Assembly (NCBI GenBank): GCA_012295275.1
Contig: CM022674.1
Location: forward strand, 9,634,260-9,698,259
From: Chrysomallon squamiferum
Taxonomy: Eukaryota; Mollusca; Gastropoda; Neomphalida; Peltospiridae
Direction of reading: 5' to 3'
DNA: 64,000 bases
Part shown: positions 41,420 through 54,509 of the stretch, piece after piece
Position numbering within the stretch: the first letter of the stretch is position 1
Layout of the letters: the number at the start of each line of letters is the position of its first letter
The notes under the pieces: generated by a model
Told to the model about the DNA's origin: nothing
Databases searched by the model: none
Seen by the model: the letters and a program-made list of their open reading frames with translations, nothing else
Program-made: the position numbers and the translations under genes

Positions 41420-42629
41420 CTGCAACTAAAATATTCTATTCATAAAATGAAATAAAATAAAATGAAATATCTCAGTAACCTAGTCGTCTAACATTCAAAA
41501 AGATTTATGTGTGTATATATTATACATTATATATTTATATTCATATTGTAAGTAAATTTACTGTAAATGGTACTTCTGGCTTGTTATTTTGATCATTCCT
41601 AAAGGCTGTTTTATTAAGAAGCATAACAATCACTGTTAAATAGAAATAACGCCAAAACTTTCTAAAGATTTACTGATCCCATTACGTATATGTAGATGAA
41701 AGGAATATCGTTTTCTATAAACATTTTACAAGACTGGAAGATAATCGTTACTCATTTGTTTTAATACTGGTTTTTGAAACTGAAATAACAGAGTGATCTG
41801 TCTGTATGTTATCTAAATTTAAATTATAGCATGGTTCAAAAGTCATATCCTTTATTTCTCTTAAATCTGATATTGTTTTTAGGTTCGTAAGGAAATACAT
41901 TTTTAGAGGGAAAATGCTGGTTTTGATTGTTTGTTTGTTGTTGAAGTTCTTGGGGGTTTTGTCGTTTTTTTGTAAAAAAAAGTTGTGTTTTTTTTTTTTG
42001 TGTTTTTTAACGCTGGCTGGACAGCGATGTTTACGTGTGATAAAACGTATTTACGAGTCCTGGTCTAGTGGCCATGTGACGCGGCTGTCAGTAACGTGTA
42101 GCAGAGAGTAGCATACATTTATACCTGTGTTTTACAAACTTCATGATGTTAAAGTTAGAAGAATTAGGACATGCATTAAATTACCCAAGTTTATATTTAC
42201 ATAGCCAGAACAACTTGAAAATATGATTACTTTCATGTTAGATTAAACGACGAAAGACTTCTTTTTTCTAATAACATGTCATATCACTATTTTAATTTTC
42301 TTCTTTTTATTTCTTTACTGTTTGTTTATTTATTTATTTATTTGTTCTTTTATTCTTTTATTTTTAATTACATTTTATTATTAATGTTTTATTAAATAGT
42401 GGGTGTTTTTCTACTCCAAATAACGTTCAAAATTAACTGTATAATTTATTAGAACATACTCGTTTTACAAATATTCTAAATTTCACTCTCTAAACACATT
42501 TATGTTCACTTACGTCCTTTACAGATGCATGGAATCATTACATCATATTTTATATTCACCTGTATCAACTTTCCATAATAAAATGTGTACCAAAATGAAT
42601 TTAAATAAATAAAAGAAATGTGTACATAC

Positions 42630-42767
42630 TAAAATGAGGTAAAGTGAGACACAGTTCTGGGTGATTACTCTGGAAGCTACAGCTATGTAATGGGTGAATG
42701 GTTTCTTGTAATGATCTGAAAAGCGAGGTCACGTCGAAGCAGTGAATTGCCTCAGACTCTGATTTAC
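42630..42767 (-). CDS. Orphan candidate exon (phase 1-1, 45 codons)
   Basis: Minus strand, acceptor TTTATTGCAG, donor A|GTATGT. The reading is GKSESEAIHCFDVTSLFRSL, QETIHPLHSC, FQSNHPELCLTLPHF. The other two frames carry stops within the first 40 bases, so this is the only open one. Not recognised; no neighbour exon with matching phase was found. Confidence 0.35.
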
Positions 42768-43372
42768 CTGCAATAAACAAACACGTTCTACTGGGCTTCA
42801 TACAGGTTTGTTTTCTTAATTCAGCTAGTTACAGTTTGTCTTTTTTATTTTTTAGTGTTTTTCAAAGTAAATTTGACCTACCTTTGATCAGTATTAATTT
42901 TGTTCTGAAATGTGAATTTATTTGGATATGTTGTTATTTTGGTTTTCGTGTTAGTTTCGTTTACCATTATTAACATTAATATAAAAATAATAATTCATAA
43001 AACGTAAAATAATTTTTAATAAAATGAATTAACTGTTGATATTACAGAAGCTAAAGACTTGAAATATGTTTAACTATCACTCAGACTGAGCATTAAAAAT
43101 ATTATTGTTCAGTATAAAGCTCACTGCTTATTTACACTGGATTTTCATCGATTGGAATAAGAACACTGACAGGTATTTAATCTACGTTGTGAAAGTTTTA
43201 AATAATTTTTCTTCTACTGTTATTATCGTTTTTAACCTTTCATGAAGAAAGATGATATAGTTTCCTGATGATGATAATTATTAAAACAATGATAATGATG
43301 TATATCTGTGTTTATGAGAAAAAAAGGAAGTTTGGATTTTTGGTGTAGTTAATAATATCGAGTATTAATGCT

Positions 43373-43376
<4 letters not shown>

Positions 43377-43442
<66 letters not shown>
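43377..43442. repeat. (TG)n microsatellite upstream of SLC52A exon
   Basis: About 33 perfect TG units ending 66 bases before the SLC52A coding exon acceptor. Confidence 0.95.
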
Positions 43443-43445
<3 letters not shown>

Positions 43446-43528
43446 ATTTATTTTTGGCATAAGTCAATTATGTTTAATTAAAACTATAAACTTTGAAACA
43501 TATTTTCAGTTGTTGCACTCACTGAACC

Positions 43529-44851
43529 ATGACTTCATCTCTCACCAACGCATACAAGAATCTGGCAGGTTCACATGCTGTTATACACATACTGTGTTGT
43601 GTCTTAGGCATTGCATCATGGGTAGATCTGGCTGGCGTGATGTTGGAGCAGCCTATTTTAATTACAACTTTGCCAGAAGAGCAAACTATATCCAGCATTC
43701 TGAATGTCATCGTTCAAATGGCAAACATTGGTCCATTGATTTTCGGAATTTGTGTGTGCATTTTACCGAAGAGAAAGATCGAGATTCCCACGACGTGCAT
43801 CATCATTTTAGTAGGAATCGTGTCGTGTGTTCTGCTTTCTTTTTTCTGGGACACGACGACTCACATAGGCGGCGTGCTCCATTCCAGTGCCCTGTTTGTC
43901 CTCTGTTTCACTCTAGCGTTCGTCGACTCTACCTCAACTATAGCTTTTTTGGCCTTCATGGCGATGTTCCATCCAGTCTATCTGCCAGCGTATTTCGTTG
44001 GAGAAGGATTGAGCACATTTCTGCCATCCCTCGTGGCGCTAGGACAGGGGTCTGGTAACATCAACTGTGTCAATATGACTTTCAAAGTGTCAAAAGAAAT
44101 CGCTGGAACTCTCTTTAATTTTTCCATCAATCGTGAAATTCCAGTGTTCGACCCTCCAAGAATATCAGTTCAAACATTCTTTCTCGTAATGGCTGGCTTT
44201 CTCTGCCTGTCTCTCCTAGCGTTCACCTTTTTAATGTTATTTCCTCTGTGTGAAGTTTATAGTGACGCTTACGTCGATGTTTCAGGTAATGATGACATTG
44301 CTCACCATACACATGACGCAATGTATCTCGACAAGATTCGAACACAGAACCCTATCAACACGCGCAATATGAAACCAGCAAAACAGAGGAACGTTAATAA
44401 CACAGATTCTGCGTTGAAGAATCGGCCGGAAGTGGACATCTCGTTTGCTCAATGTGCTTCTTTGCTCATTCAGGTGTCCTGGCTGATGGCTTTGCTCGGA
44501 CTTTTCCTTTCTCTGTCACCCTACTTCTCAATGCCTTTCGGTCTCAAGTTCTATCATTTGGCCAATACTCTCTCTGCCATGTCTCTGGCAGGAGGTTCTC
44601 TCTTCTACTTCTTGGTGCCCATCAAGTCACACATCGTCGTCGTCGTGCTCACTGTGCTGCACACTGGGCTTTCAGTTTACTTCGTCTACATGGCGGCCCG
44701 GAGTCCTCATCCACCGCTACTTCACAGTGACGCTGGACCACCTCTACTGGTAACTAAACAAATTCATTCGAACAGAAGATCAATATCTATAATTTAAATG
44801 TAGATACTAAACCGTCAGGTGAATCTTAAAATCATCATCGCCATCATCATT

Positions 44852-44883
<32 letters not shown>

Positions 44884-46060
44884 ATGATTATTATTATTAT
44901 TATTATGTTGTTGTTTTTTTTTTTTTTTATTGTTGTTGTTATTACTGTAGGTAGGTAATCATGGATTTAAATGTCATCATTTAGCGGTAATAAATTATCT
45001 AACATTACCTCCAACAAATGAGTTTATCTCCATTCTAAAATCTGTTTCAGTAGGCTAGCGAGAAACAGTGAATGGGTAGAATATATCCATTTTACAGTGG
45101 GTTTATTATTGAAAAGGCATTGTTGACGGTAAATTAATACTTTTCTTTTTCAAATTGTTTAAACATATAAACAATAATAAATAAAAAAATTAATTTATCC
45201 CAATAGCAAAAAAAATGAAAAGATCTTTATAAATTTACAAAAATTTCATCTGAAAGAAATAATATGTGGGGGTGCTTTAAATCTAAACAAGATAGGACTG
45301 GTTATTTTGGAGCGAAGCAATAACAGTAACCAATTTCTGTTCTTAAAAGTGTTAATAATTACTTGAATTATTTTGTAATGTTATGCTGAATATTTCCACT
45401 ATCCTTATGTAAGAACTACTAGGTGAGAGTGTATTAAGTTTAAAGATGCTAAAACTGTTGAAATAAATAGCTTACAGCAGTAATTTTAACGAACATTATT
45501 CAAGAATTATGATGGAATATATGAAATCATAAACAAATATAGATAGACGTCATTTCACAAATAACGAAATTTCCTGCACAAATAAACTGACCTAATTGAA
45601 TGAGAGGTAGGAAATGAAATTTAGAGATGATTCATCGATATTGACTTATTTTTCTTAAGTCATGGTAGAATTATAAAAAATTATACAGTTCCATCTCATA
45701 TAACACATCAGTTTGAATATGTGAATGTTGCTGAAAAAGTAATAATTCTATTTAGAAAATTTCTACATCAGACTTTGTTCTTTGTTTCATTGTCGTTATC
45801 ATTATTTTTATAGTTGAAATTGACTTTGCAGACACTGATTCTGTAATTTCTTTTTATAGATCACACTTTCTATCTTGATTGTTTTCATGTGGACATTTCA
45901 AAGAGTAACCATCATCGGAATACTTCGTCCAATGGGTAGGCGGATGATGATATTGGTGGGCGTGGCTATACAGCTTGGCAGTTTGATTGGCGGAGTCATA
46001 GGTTACCTGTTAGTTAACGTGTTCCACCTGTTTAAACAAGCGGAACCGTGTTCTCGTTAA
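43529..46060 (+). CDS. SLC52A-family riboflavin transporter, two coding exons
   Basis: Plasma-membrane vitamin B2 carrier of the RFVT/DUF1011 family. Coding exons: 43529-44749 (407 codons, phase 0 donor CTG|GTAACT) and 45860-46060 (acceptor TTTTTATAG, stop TAA), giving 473 residues; human SLC52A3 is 469. The ATG has a good context (GAACCATGA) and sits 20 bases after an acceptor (TATTTTCAG), so a leader exon exists upstream. Family signatures are ASWVDLAGVMLE with LPEE near the N-terminus, VQMANIGPLIFG (~65), ALFVLCFTLAFVDSTST (~125), PAYFVGEGLSTFLPSLVALG (~150) and ISVQTFFLVMAGFLCLSLLA (~210). A hydrophilic loop (~245-310) precedes the last five helices. About eleven membrane segments are visible. 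A paralogue number cannot be assigned. AATAAA overlaps the stop codon (46059-46064), and another is at 46140. Confidence 0.92.
44750..45859 (+). other. SLC52A intron
   Basis: 1.1 kb, with an (ATC)n/(ATT)n run at 44830-44906 and a T-run at 44917-44930. Otherwise AT-rich. Confidence 0.85.
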
Positions 46061-46366
46061 TAAAATGTTTCGTTGTATTTATTATGTTATTGCTAAACCA
46101 TAGTTGACATCGGAATGAACTTTTACAAACCGAATAGCAAATAAAATATAATATTAAATAAATAAATAAATAATGCAATCTCATATGATGTCCATTATCA
46201 TATATAAAAATAATAAACAGTAAAAACGTTAAGCCTGACTGGTTTTGTATTAAAATATGAAAGTGGAGGTAGCTGTTAATTAGAAATGTTAATAGTAATG
46301 AATGAACATTTCCTAACTTTATTTTATTATAAGATAACTGTTATTTAATTATTGTAAATTTTAATA

Positions 46367-46418
<52 letters not shown>

Positions 46419-46636
46419 TTCATTATTGTTTTATGATTGTTACAAAAATACATTGTACATACATTCCTCACAGTTTATAAGCACACATATATATACATAC
46501 ATATGTAAGTACACTTAATAAAATAAAGTTACGTAATTATTTTATCACGTAATTGTTATAAGTAACAGTATCATATTTTACTTTTTTCTTTTATTTGTTT
46601 TATATATACCTCTTTTTTCTCTTCTTTCTTCTTCTT

Positions 46637-46667
<31 letters not shown>

Positions 46668-47779
46668 TTATTATTATTATTATTATTTTATATATCCGAT
46701 TTGAATTAATAAATAACAAAGGACACTGGTGGTGATATTGTTTGACGTAATCATTAACAATATCAGTGCGACCTATACGTAAGACTCCAGTTGTAAAATG
46801 TATAATATGTTTTATAACAGTATTTATTTTATTATACTTTGTTATTAATGAGTAGTGGTCAACCCCAAAAATCCCAGTAACTTGTAAGTATAACAGTTCT
46901 TATAATTTATTTATTTATTTATGTATTTATTTATGTATTTATTTATTTATTTACTTATTTATTTATTAGTTACAATTAAATCAAATTCTAATATCAAAGG
47001 GGCAGTACTCCTACACTATTTTACAAAAAAATCCATGAGTTATGTTCAGATATCTATAAAGACTGAGTTACTGATTTTCGGGGGGGGGTCCCAACGATAA
47101 TTATTCTTCAACGAAAATTTTCTAGATAATTATTTCTGTATAATTATTGTTATTATTTTAAATAACAGCAATAAATAAATACTCCCTTTCCGATTATTTT
47201 TGATTTTAGAATTTCAGCATACTCCGAAGAAAATAGATAAATAATTTCACAAAAAACATTTCTTTTACTTTGTTGGTTGCTTTTATTCTTAACTTTTATG
47301 TCGTTATTTTCTTATTCTTCATAAGTTATTATTTGTTTTGATTTTTTATATTTCAATGCTCGAAATAATAATAATAAATTAATAGTAAAACACAATAGAG
47401 CTGTGTCTTTATTTTATTGTTATTAATGTAAACATGTAAGTACATGCTTCAATAAAATCACAGCATCCTGTTTTAGCTGTCACTGGTTTATCGTTGTACA
47501 AAAGTGAAAATCTTTCTCTTAGAGATTTACTTCAACCAGTAGGTATATGTATATGTGTATGTGTTAAGCATAATTTCTTATGTAACAAAACAACAAAAAA
47601 GAACACACACAGAAACATCAAAAGTATTAATATGAAATTTACATTAACCCATATATTATTTGTCATAAAAAAGAAAAAGAAATTGTTATACAAATAAAAA
47701 AAACAGAATCTAAATAATAAGGCAAACGATTTGAAAATAATCAGTAATAAAAATGTTTTAAAATAATTATTTTATTTTA

Positions 47780-47819
<40 letters not shown>

Positions 47820-48249
47820 CCACACACACACACAGGATTGGTTGTTCACGTGTAAACATTATATATATGATTGTTCACTAAAAAAAAAAAAAAAAAAGCA
47901 TATATATATATATATTTGCTAGGTATATGCAGTTCACCAGTAATATATAACAGTTGGATTTCTGGAGAATGCTGTTATTCACTGACTCCGTGGTATCACT
48001 TGTAACAATAAAATATCACTGTTTAGAGTTATTGCTGATGGACGACAACCTCCATTACAAGTAGACGTAGTGACATATACGTCAGATAAGCCTACTTAAC
48101 TAAGACGTAATATTACAGTGTTTTGCCAGTCTGTTTATCTGTGATTATAAGAATGTTACACCTGGTGAGATTTATAATTAAACGAATAGCTAAATAATTA
48201 AGATAAACGGTCATGAATAAATAATTAATCATGATGGAGAGACAGCATT

Positions 48250-48640
48250 ACTAACATTAAACTGAGGTGATAAATAGCGCCACCCATCCAACGATGAATA
48301 AATTATGATAAATAGGCATTCAAAAGCGCGGGAAACAAGTAAAGCCTATTGGCTGCAGCATGACACAAGTTATTATAACGATTCGTCAAGAAAGGTGTGA
48401 CGGCTAAATAAAGCCGTGATGATGATGAGTTCATCTGTATAAGGGCTGAACCCTATCTTAACTTGTTGACAACTTGCTGCCATTGTTCGTTAATTGACGT
48501 ACCCTCCAAATGTGAACAGGAGGCAAAATCCTCAGATGACAATGAAGTAACAAACTAGCTATTCAGACTGGTGGTCTTTCATCTATTAACTGTCCGGGAG
48601 TCGGGTCCGTGTTAATTTTATTCGCATCCCCTGTGGAGAA
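48250..48640. promoter_or_regulatory. Non-coding, less AT-rich island (candidate regulatory element)
   Basis: Stands out from its AT-rich neighbours: GGTGGCGC on the minus strand (CTCF-like), AAAGCGCGGGAAAC (E2F-like), CCTATTGGCTGCAGC (CCAAT on the minus strand), and a hairpin ACGGCTAAATAAAGCCGT. No long frame and no repeat character. Interpreted as an enhancer, insulator or unrecognised promoter; unproven. Confidence 0.35.
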
Positions 48641-50019
48641 TAAAATGGAAACATCTACGGGTGGATAACTAGGAAAGAATCACATTTGTACTTCAGTAAC
48701 GATTTGATTTGCAGATACTGTTTTCAAAAAAGTCAATGTGATTAAATCAAGTGAACAATTCTAGGCATCTGTTGAGGCACATTTCCAATTTTTCACTTTG
48801 TTGCCTAGAAAAAAATAAAAAATAAAAAAATAAAATAAAGGTTGATTTTCACTTGTTGTTTTCTATTGTTGTTTGTATCTCTTTTGACTGTATTTATTTG
48901 CTGATATAAAATGTATTTATTTAGTAATTTCTTTGTAAATACATATCTGTACAGAATATTACTTTGTTTATTTTATCATCATCATCAAAAATATCGTCAA
49001 TGCAATCAAATTTTTCTTCTTTTTGTTGTATTTGCGATCTAATTATAAATATATATTTGTTTTGTTTATGTATTTATTTTTTAGTTAAAATATTATTGAT
49101 GAAAAAGTAAATAAACAAACAGATAGATATTTATTCTTTTTTTAAATTTGAACATTCAAATTGTAGATGGCGCATTACAGAAGTTAGCGACAAATTGGTC
49201 TTGTCGCTGAATTATCACATTATATGGGTAGATAGCGAGGCTGCAGGGGGCAGATACACAGTCAGATTTTACGGCTTGGAAATATCTGTCTTGTTATTCT
49301 GTAATGGCACTCTCTGCGACCAAATTTCACCGCTTTACTGATCAAAGAACTCGAGAAAAGAGGTAAAACCACAAAATACTAGCTATTGTTAGCAAAGTTG
49401 TTAGAATAGGTATTAAAAGGAATTTATTTTAATCAAACAAAATCTAGTGAAATAAATATGACATGCTCTGATTACAGGTTTGCTCAGGCGATACCTTCAC
49501 CTGACTGAACTTACTAAACAAAACACAACAGTTGTGTTTATTCATATCTCAGTAATTAATAGAAACACACTAATTCATCAACACATTTCAGTTTATCACT
49601 GAGGTTATTCCTAATCTTGTACGAGCCAAGGCGACAGTCATCTCTTTCTTCTTCTTTTTTTCACATTTTATCATACATTTATTTTTCTGTGATGAAATTT
49701 GTGACGCGACAGAGTTACAGCCTCTATAGAAGTTTTCTATACGTGTAATAATAAAACATTGCTCTGATTCTTCCATCCAAATTCCAAAACAATTCCCCGT
49801 AACAAGGTTTTATTGAAAACACTTTTTCTTCCTTCCTCTTGGTTTTGTTAGGTAAAGGAAAGCAGCGATGTGGAAAAGAACGTCTCGCGCTAGAATTATA
49901 TTCTGTCGGGTCATCTGTATAATATTAAACGAATCCATCGGCCTTTCGTGAAGGAGAATATAATCAATTTTTACTGCTCTCAAAAGTTAAATGCTTTCTT
50001 AGTTCGCGTTTTGACTCAA

Positions 50020-50048
50020 GTGCGTTTTCATTGAAAAGGTAGCGCGCC
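50020..50048 (+). promoter_or_regulatory. Promoter-like flank of the 50.05-kb exon
   Basis: CpG-containing GTAGCGCGCC directly before an ATG. GCAAAATGGCGG (YY1-type, commonly straddling transcription starts) lies just inside the exon at 50061-50072. No TATA box. Confidence 0.4.
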
Positions 50049-51150
50049 ATGGCGCCCAAAGCAAAATGGCGGTCGGGAGTGTCTATTGTTGTTCTTTATA
50101 TTACCTGGATTTTCGTTCTATCTACACAGCAGGAGTGAGAGAATCGGCAGGCAGCAACAATACATCTATATCTCTAAACAAATGCGATATAAATAAAGCT
50201 GGATAATAAGTAAACGTGAAAAAAATTTAGATTTTGTAAAGCGAATTGATTGACTGCGGTTCTCCCGCCTGTGAGTAACTGAGTAACAATATGGACGACG
50301 TTCTCGAAAAGCCGACCGCTTCCAAATCATGTAGTGTCACTTTGTGAAAGAAAGAGAAATTTCACGGGATGTTTACAACAGTGTTAAAGCGAATAATAGA
50401 AATGTTGATCTTAAAAATGGACAGTAAAAAACTTTCTTATCTGATAAAGAATTAATTATAATTATTGCTAAAGTATCGTCAAATTTCGCTTCTCTCGTCA
50501 TAAAAAACATTATAATAATTTTTTAATGAATAAAAAAATTTCATTTTAAAATGCAGAGTTAAACAATTATTTGTTATTCCAATTGGGCATTGAAGTTCCT
50601 ATCACTGTAAATTTATTTATTAACTAAAAATTATAAGGGGAACAGTTGATTATGTTTTAAGTCTGATGGCGTTAAAGAACAGTTTCTGATTATAATCATG
50701 AATTCGGTTATAATTATGAGGTGAATTGAAGCTCAGTGCCTGGAACGGGGTATAACCACTAGATATTGATGTCGAACGATCTAGCAGATCTAACAAAACT
50801 TAACTTGACTATATATATAGAGATACATCACTTACTAATTAAATAAGAAGTGATAAAACAAAATTTGAAATTAATTTCATTTTAATAATAATTATTATTA
50901 TTATATATTTATTTATTAAAAATGTTGAATGCTTATGGATTAGCCAGAAGAGCCCTTTACGTATCATGTTTATTTCAATAATTAAAATGAAATTAATTTC
51001 AAATTTTGTTATTATTATTATTATTATTATTTATTTTTTTATTATTTTAAATACATCAATGTTGTATCTAAAGCAAAAACAGTAATGTTTATGTTGTAAA
51101 ATATCTAACAAGTTTTACATTCATTATAAACTCTAATTATCACATTTTAT

Positions 51151-51197
<47 letters not shown>

Positions 51198-51630
51198 TAT
51201 ATATATGCACAAAATAAAAACGAACATATACAGAGTTATTCTGGATTCCGAAGGATATGAAAAGTTGTTACAATTATATAATAATATACTGGAACACTCA
51301 GTTAATTAATGCCTAATTTTTTGAAAATAACTTGATCTTGTACCTAAAATATACTTGAATAGTAGTAATAATTATGCTAAAATTATTTATTTTTAATATT
51401 TATAATTTCTTTAAATTTAAAATGGATGTTTTCTATATTTTTCAAAAACCTTTTCTTGTTCATAACGTATTTTGTTGTAACCTGTACCTAAAACCAGACC
51501 GGTGTACACTAAGAAATGTTGCCGATGAAATCAGTCTGTTTTTAAACTTGTAATTACTGTCTGTAAATAATTGCTTAATTTATGGACTCTTTGTATTTTG
51601 TATACTTTTTCGTAATTGTGGTAATAATAA

Positions 51631-51672
<42 letters not shown>

Positions 51673-53048
51673 TTAAAAATTATTATTATTGTTGTTGTTG
51701 TTGTAATTATTTTTATTATTATTCAACACAGTAAAAATGTATTTATAGAACTAGACTGCCATTAATACAAATTAAAAAATAATCCAGGAATTAAAGCAGA
51801 AGTAAATAATTAAAGTGTCAAGCTGTCAGGCTGTTACACATTGCCAGAATCACACCGAGCTGTCACTCAGCAGACTCGTTCACGTGGCGGGTTTACTCGT
51901 CACGTGACCTGTCTCTTACTGGACCATCTAGACTTAAATTCGTGTTCTCATTCGATCTCACAGTCAATGTTTAATGTGTATAAATTAGTAAAAGAACTGA
52001 AATTTATCATTCCTTCACAATATATAGAATACATCAACATTTTAATATTAAAAAGTGTATTCATAGCCTTCACATCGAGTTTAGATCTTTTTCCTTAGTT
52101 TTCAGTCAGTTACTAATTGTAACCAACTTTACTACCTACTACTTTATTATTATTTTTTTTTTTTTCAAAACTCTTTAATCTTCTACATCTTTATTAGTAA
52201 ATTATATGTGTAATTTAATCATTATTTGATTTCCTTTTACCAGCACCCGTACACATGTCTCAAACATTAATATAAATAACGTTATTGTTGACTGTTGTTT
52301 CTCGTGCATTATTATTATCATTATTATTATTACTATCATCACCACCATCATCATGTTATTGTTGTTGTTGCTAGTGTGGCTGTTGTTGCTGTTGTTAATA
52401 TTATTAGGAATTCAAGTATTTTTAGAATTAGTATTAATAACCCTTATCAAAGAACTCATTTTAAATTTTATTTCTAAATAATGTTGAAAGAATCACAAAA
52501 AAATATTTTACCAGTTATATTTACTACTATATTTACTAATGATATGTTTTTTTATTTGCCCAATAACATATTTTCTTAGAATTATTAATAATGTTAGAAC
52601 TGTTGTTGTTGTCGTTGTCGTCGTTTTTGTTGGTCTTTCTGCAATTCATGATGCAGTTCACTTTGCTGTTGTTGTTTGCTGATACATAAAACCTGTAAGA
52701 AAGTTTTAAGTTATATCTGAAATGTTGTCATGATGCTGTAAACATTGACGCCTCCTACTTTGTATTGATTGAAAGAAAAGTCAATTCAACGTCGTTCATG
52801 TGGAAGAATCCACGTCCACGTGACTCGAGCGACCCAACCGCGAAGAAAATGATAAAATGGAAGAAAAAAATCATCGAAAAGGAACGGATTATTATTGTTA
52901 ATAGCCACGCTTTGGTTTCTGATATATACTTTGCCACTTAACCAGTATTACCATTTTAATGTAGGACGAACGGACAGAAGGATGTTGAACCCTGTGATAC
53001 CGTACCACTTGGCGAGCCTTGGTCTCTTTCGGCCTGTCTCTCTAGAAG
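50049..53048 (+). CDS. Unknown gene: two joined candidate first exons, signal-peptide-like start
   Basis: Exon 1 50049-50134: ATG in context CGCGCCATGG, MAPKAKWRSG followed by a hydrophobic stretch VSIVVLYITWIFVLS, donor GA|GTGAGA at phase 2. This reads as a signal peptide or signal anchor of 20-odd residues. The next stretch on this strand with a matching acceptor phase is 52965-53048 (acceptor TTAATGTAG, donor AG|GTAAAT). It joins in frame as TQQ-ETNGQKDVEPCDTVPL, then GEPWSLSACLSR, with two Cys and two Trp-flanking positions as in a small extracellular module. Later exons were not found, and the gene could run past or around the Pax exon. Family not recognised. Exon 1 is fairly convincing; exon 2 is a hypothesis. 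Confidence 0.42.
50135..52964 (+). other. Presumed intron, with an inverted repeat and microsatellites
   Basis: Holds the inverted repeat 50858-51008, (CA)n 51152-51195, (AAG)n 51630-51670 and an E-box-bearing less AT-rich patch at 51835-51960 (TTCACGTGGC, GTCACGTGAC). No exon recognised. Confidence 0.4.
50858..51008. repeat. Inverted repeat, ~28-bp arms
   Basis: The left arm from 50858 (AAAATTTGAAATTAATTTCA, then TTTTAAT) and the right arm ending 51008 are reverse complements over about 28 bases, enclosing roughly 95 bases. The layout is that of a small foldback element or hairpin. No target duplication identified. Confidence 0.75.
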
Positions 53049-53636
53049 GTAAATTATTTGTTGAAACCGTCACTAAACGAACTGTATCATTGATAGTCAC
53101 GCTTAGCGTACATACTAGACTGGCAGAGTGTGCGTCTACATGTGGCGTGAAGTTTGTTACCATCCTTGGAACGTACACACACATTACCTTTTTTTCTTTA
53201 CAGCATTTGAAATCTTTATGATTTCTTCGTGAACTTAATCTCTTTAGTACTGTATTATTTGATTTATATCTAATTTTTCTTTTAAATATTCACGTTTAAT
53301 TTTTATTTAGAACATTAGATTTCTAAGATATACAAGACTGGTCATAAGTAGCGTTTAATTAGATAAACTATTAATTAAAATCTTGTGACAAAACACACAC
53401 ATGCGTGGTCTCGTGTGTGTATGCCTGCAAATACATAACTACTGACTATCAATTTACATTCATTATATATTTATTTAAATTAATTTAATATAGATGCTGG
53501 GTTTTTTCCATTTCATAGTTTAGTTTAAATAAGCTACCTCCGAAACAGAACTTAGTATTATTTTATCATTTTTATAATTAATTAATTTATCTCATTTATT
53601 GTAAGTGCATATTATTGTCAGTTAAACTATCTTTAT

Positions 53637-53639
53637 TTT

Positions 53640-53675
<36 letters not shown>

Positions 53676-53712
53676 TATTTATTTATTAGTTAGTGGTTAA
53701 TTATTATTCGAC

Positions 53713-53744
<32 letters not shown>
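53637..53744. repeat. (TTTC)n, (TTTA)n and (TA)n cluster
   Basis: TTTC about 10 units (53637-53675), then a TTTA/TTAG tail, then TA about 13 units (53718-53744). Confidence 0.9.
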
Positions 53745-53747
<3 letters not shown>

Positions 53748-54407
53748 TTATCAATAACGTCACCTAAAAGTATTGTATAAAAATATATACTATATGATGG
53801 TGATAACTACAAAATTATATTCAGAAAATGATACATTTAAATCTATTTCAGTATCTGAAGCTATTTTCTTACATTATAATGTTTAAAATGCTGTTTTTCT
53901 ATGTATGTATATTTTTGTTGTTAATATTGTTTCAGTTAAGAAACATAATACAAAAGGAACAAAAATAAAACAAAAGAAACTGAAAATAATAAAAAAAATC
54001 TTTAGAAGTGTTTGATATTAAAACGGATTTATTCAGCAAATCAGGACGCTTTATCCTGTTTACTTTTTAAACAATAAACAACAACAATATAAAAAAAAAA
54101 AACTACAACTGCAACAACAATATTAAATGTTATCAATTACATTTTGAGGCAGTAATTACAACAACGTTGATACATAAAAATAGTGTTGTTGTTTTGAGTT
54201 TGTATTTTAATAAAAGAATATTCAGAGTTATGATAATTTACCAAAAACCAATTTTAAGAAAACAGATAGCACTGAACAGTTAGTTTATATAAATTAGTAA
54301 TCTTGGCATCACCGGTCACTCTAATATAATTAATGAAAAAAAATAAAAATAAAAAAATAAATAAAGACTTAAAATATTAATAATTAATTTTATTTATTTA
54401 TTGTCTT

Positions 54408-54455
54408 TATGTATGTATGTGTGTATGTATGTATGTCTATGTATGTATGTATGTT

Positions 54456-54509
<54 letters not shown>
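54408..54509. repeat. (ATGT)n-(TG)n-(TA)n microsatellite
   Basis: ATGT units pass into TG and then TA. Confidence 0.9.

Larger units (their letters stand above)
46061..50048. other. SLC52A 3' flank and repeat-rich desert
   Basis: Contains (ATT)n 46371-46420, (TTC)n 46626-46667, (TTTA)n 46904-46968, (CA)n 47784-47834, a G-run at 47081-47088, and a less AT-rich island at 48250-48640 with no open frame. CTCF-like motifs lie at 48272, 49163 and 49241. No gene recognised. Confidence 0.5.

Noticed and set aside
43378-44058. 226-codon frame overlapping the SLC52A exon
   Set aside because: Starts in a TG repeat and runs out of frame with the SLC52A coding sequence, which has the family motifs.
52948-53184. 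Minus-strand 78-codon frame
   Set aside because: Overlaps the plus-strand exon candidate at 52965-53048; no family resemblance on the minus strand. The strand choice remains uncertain.
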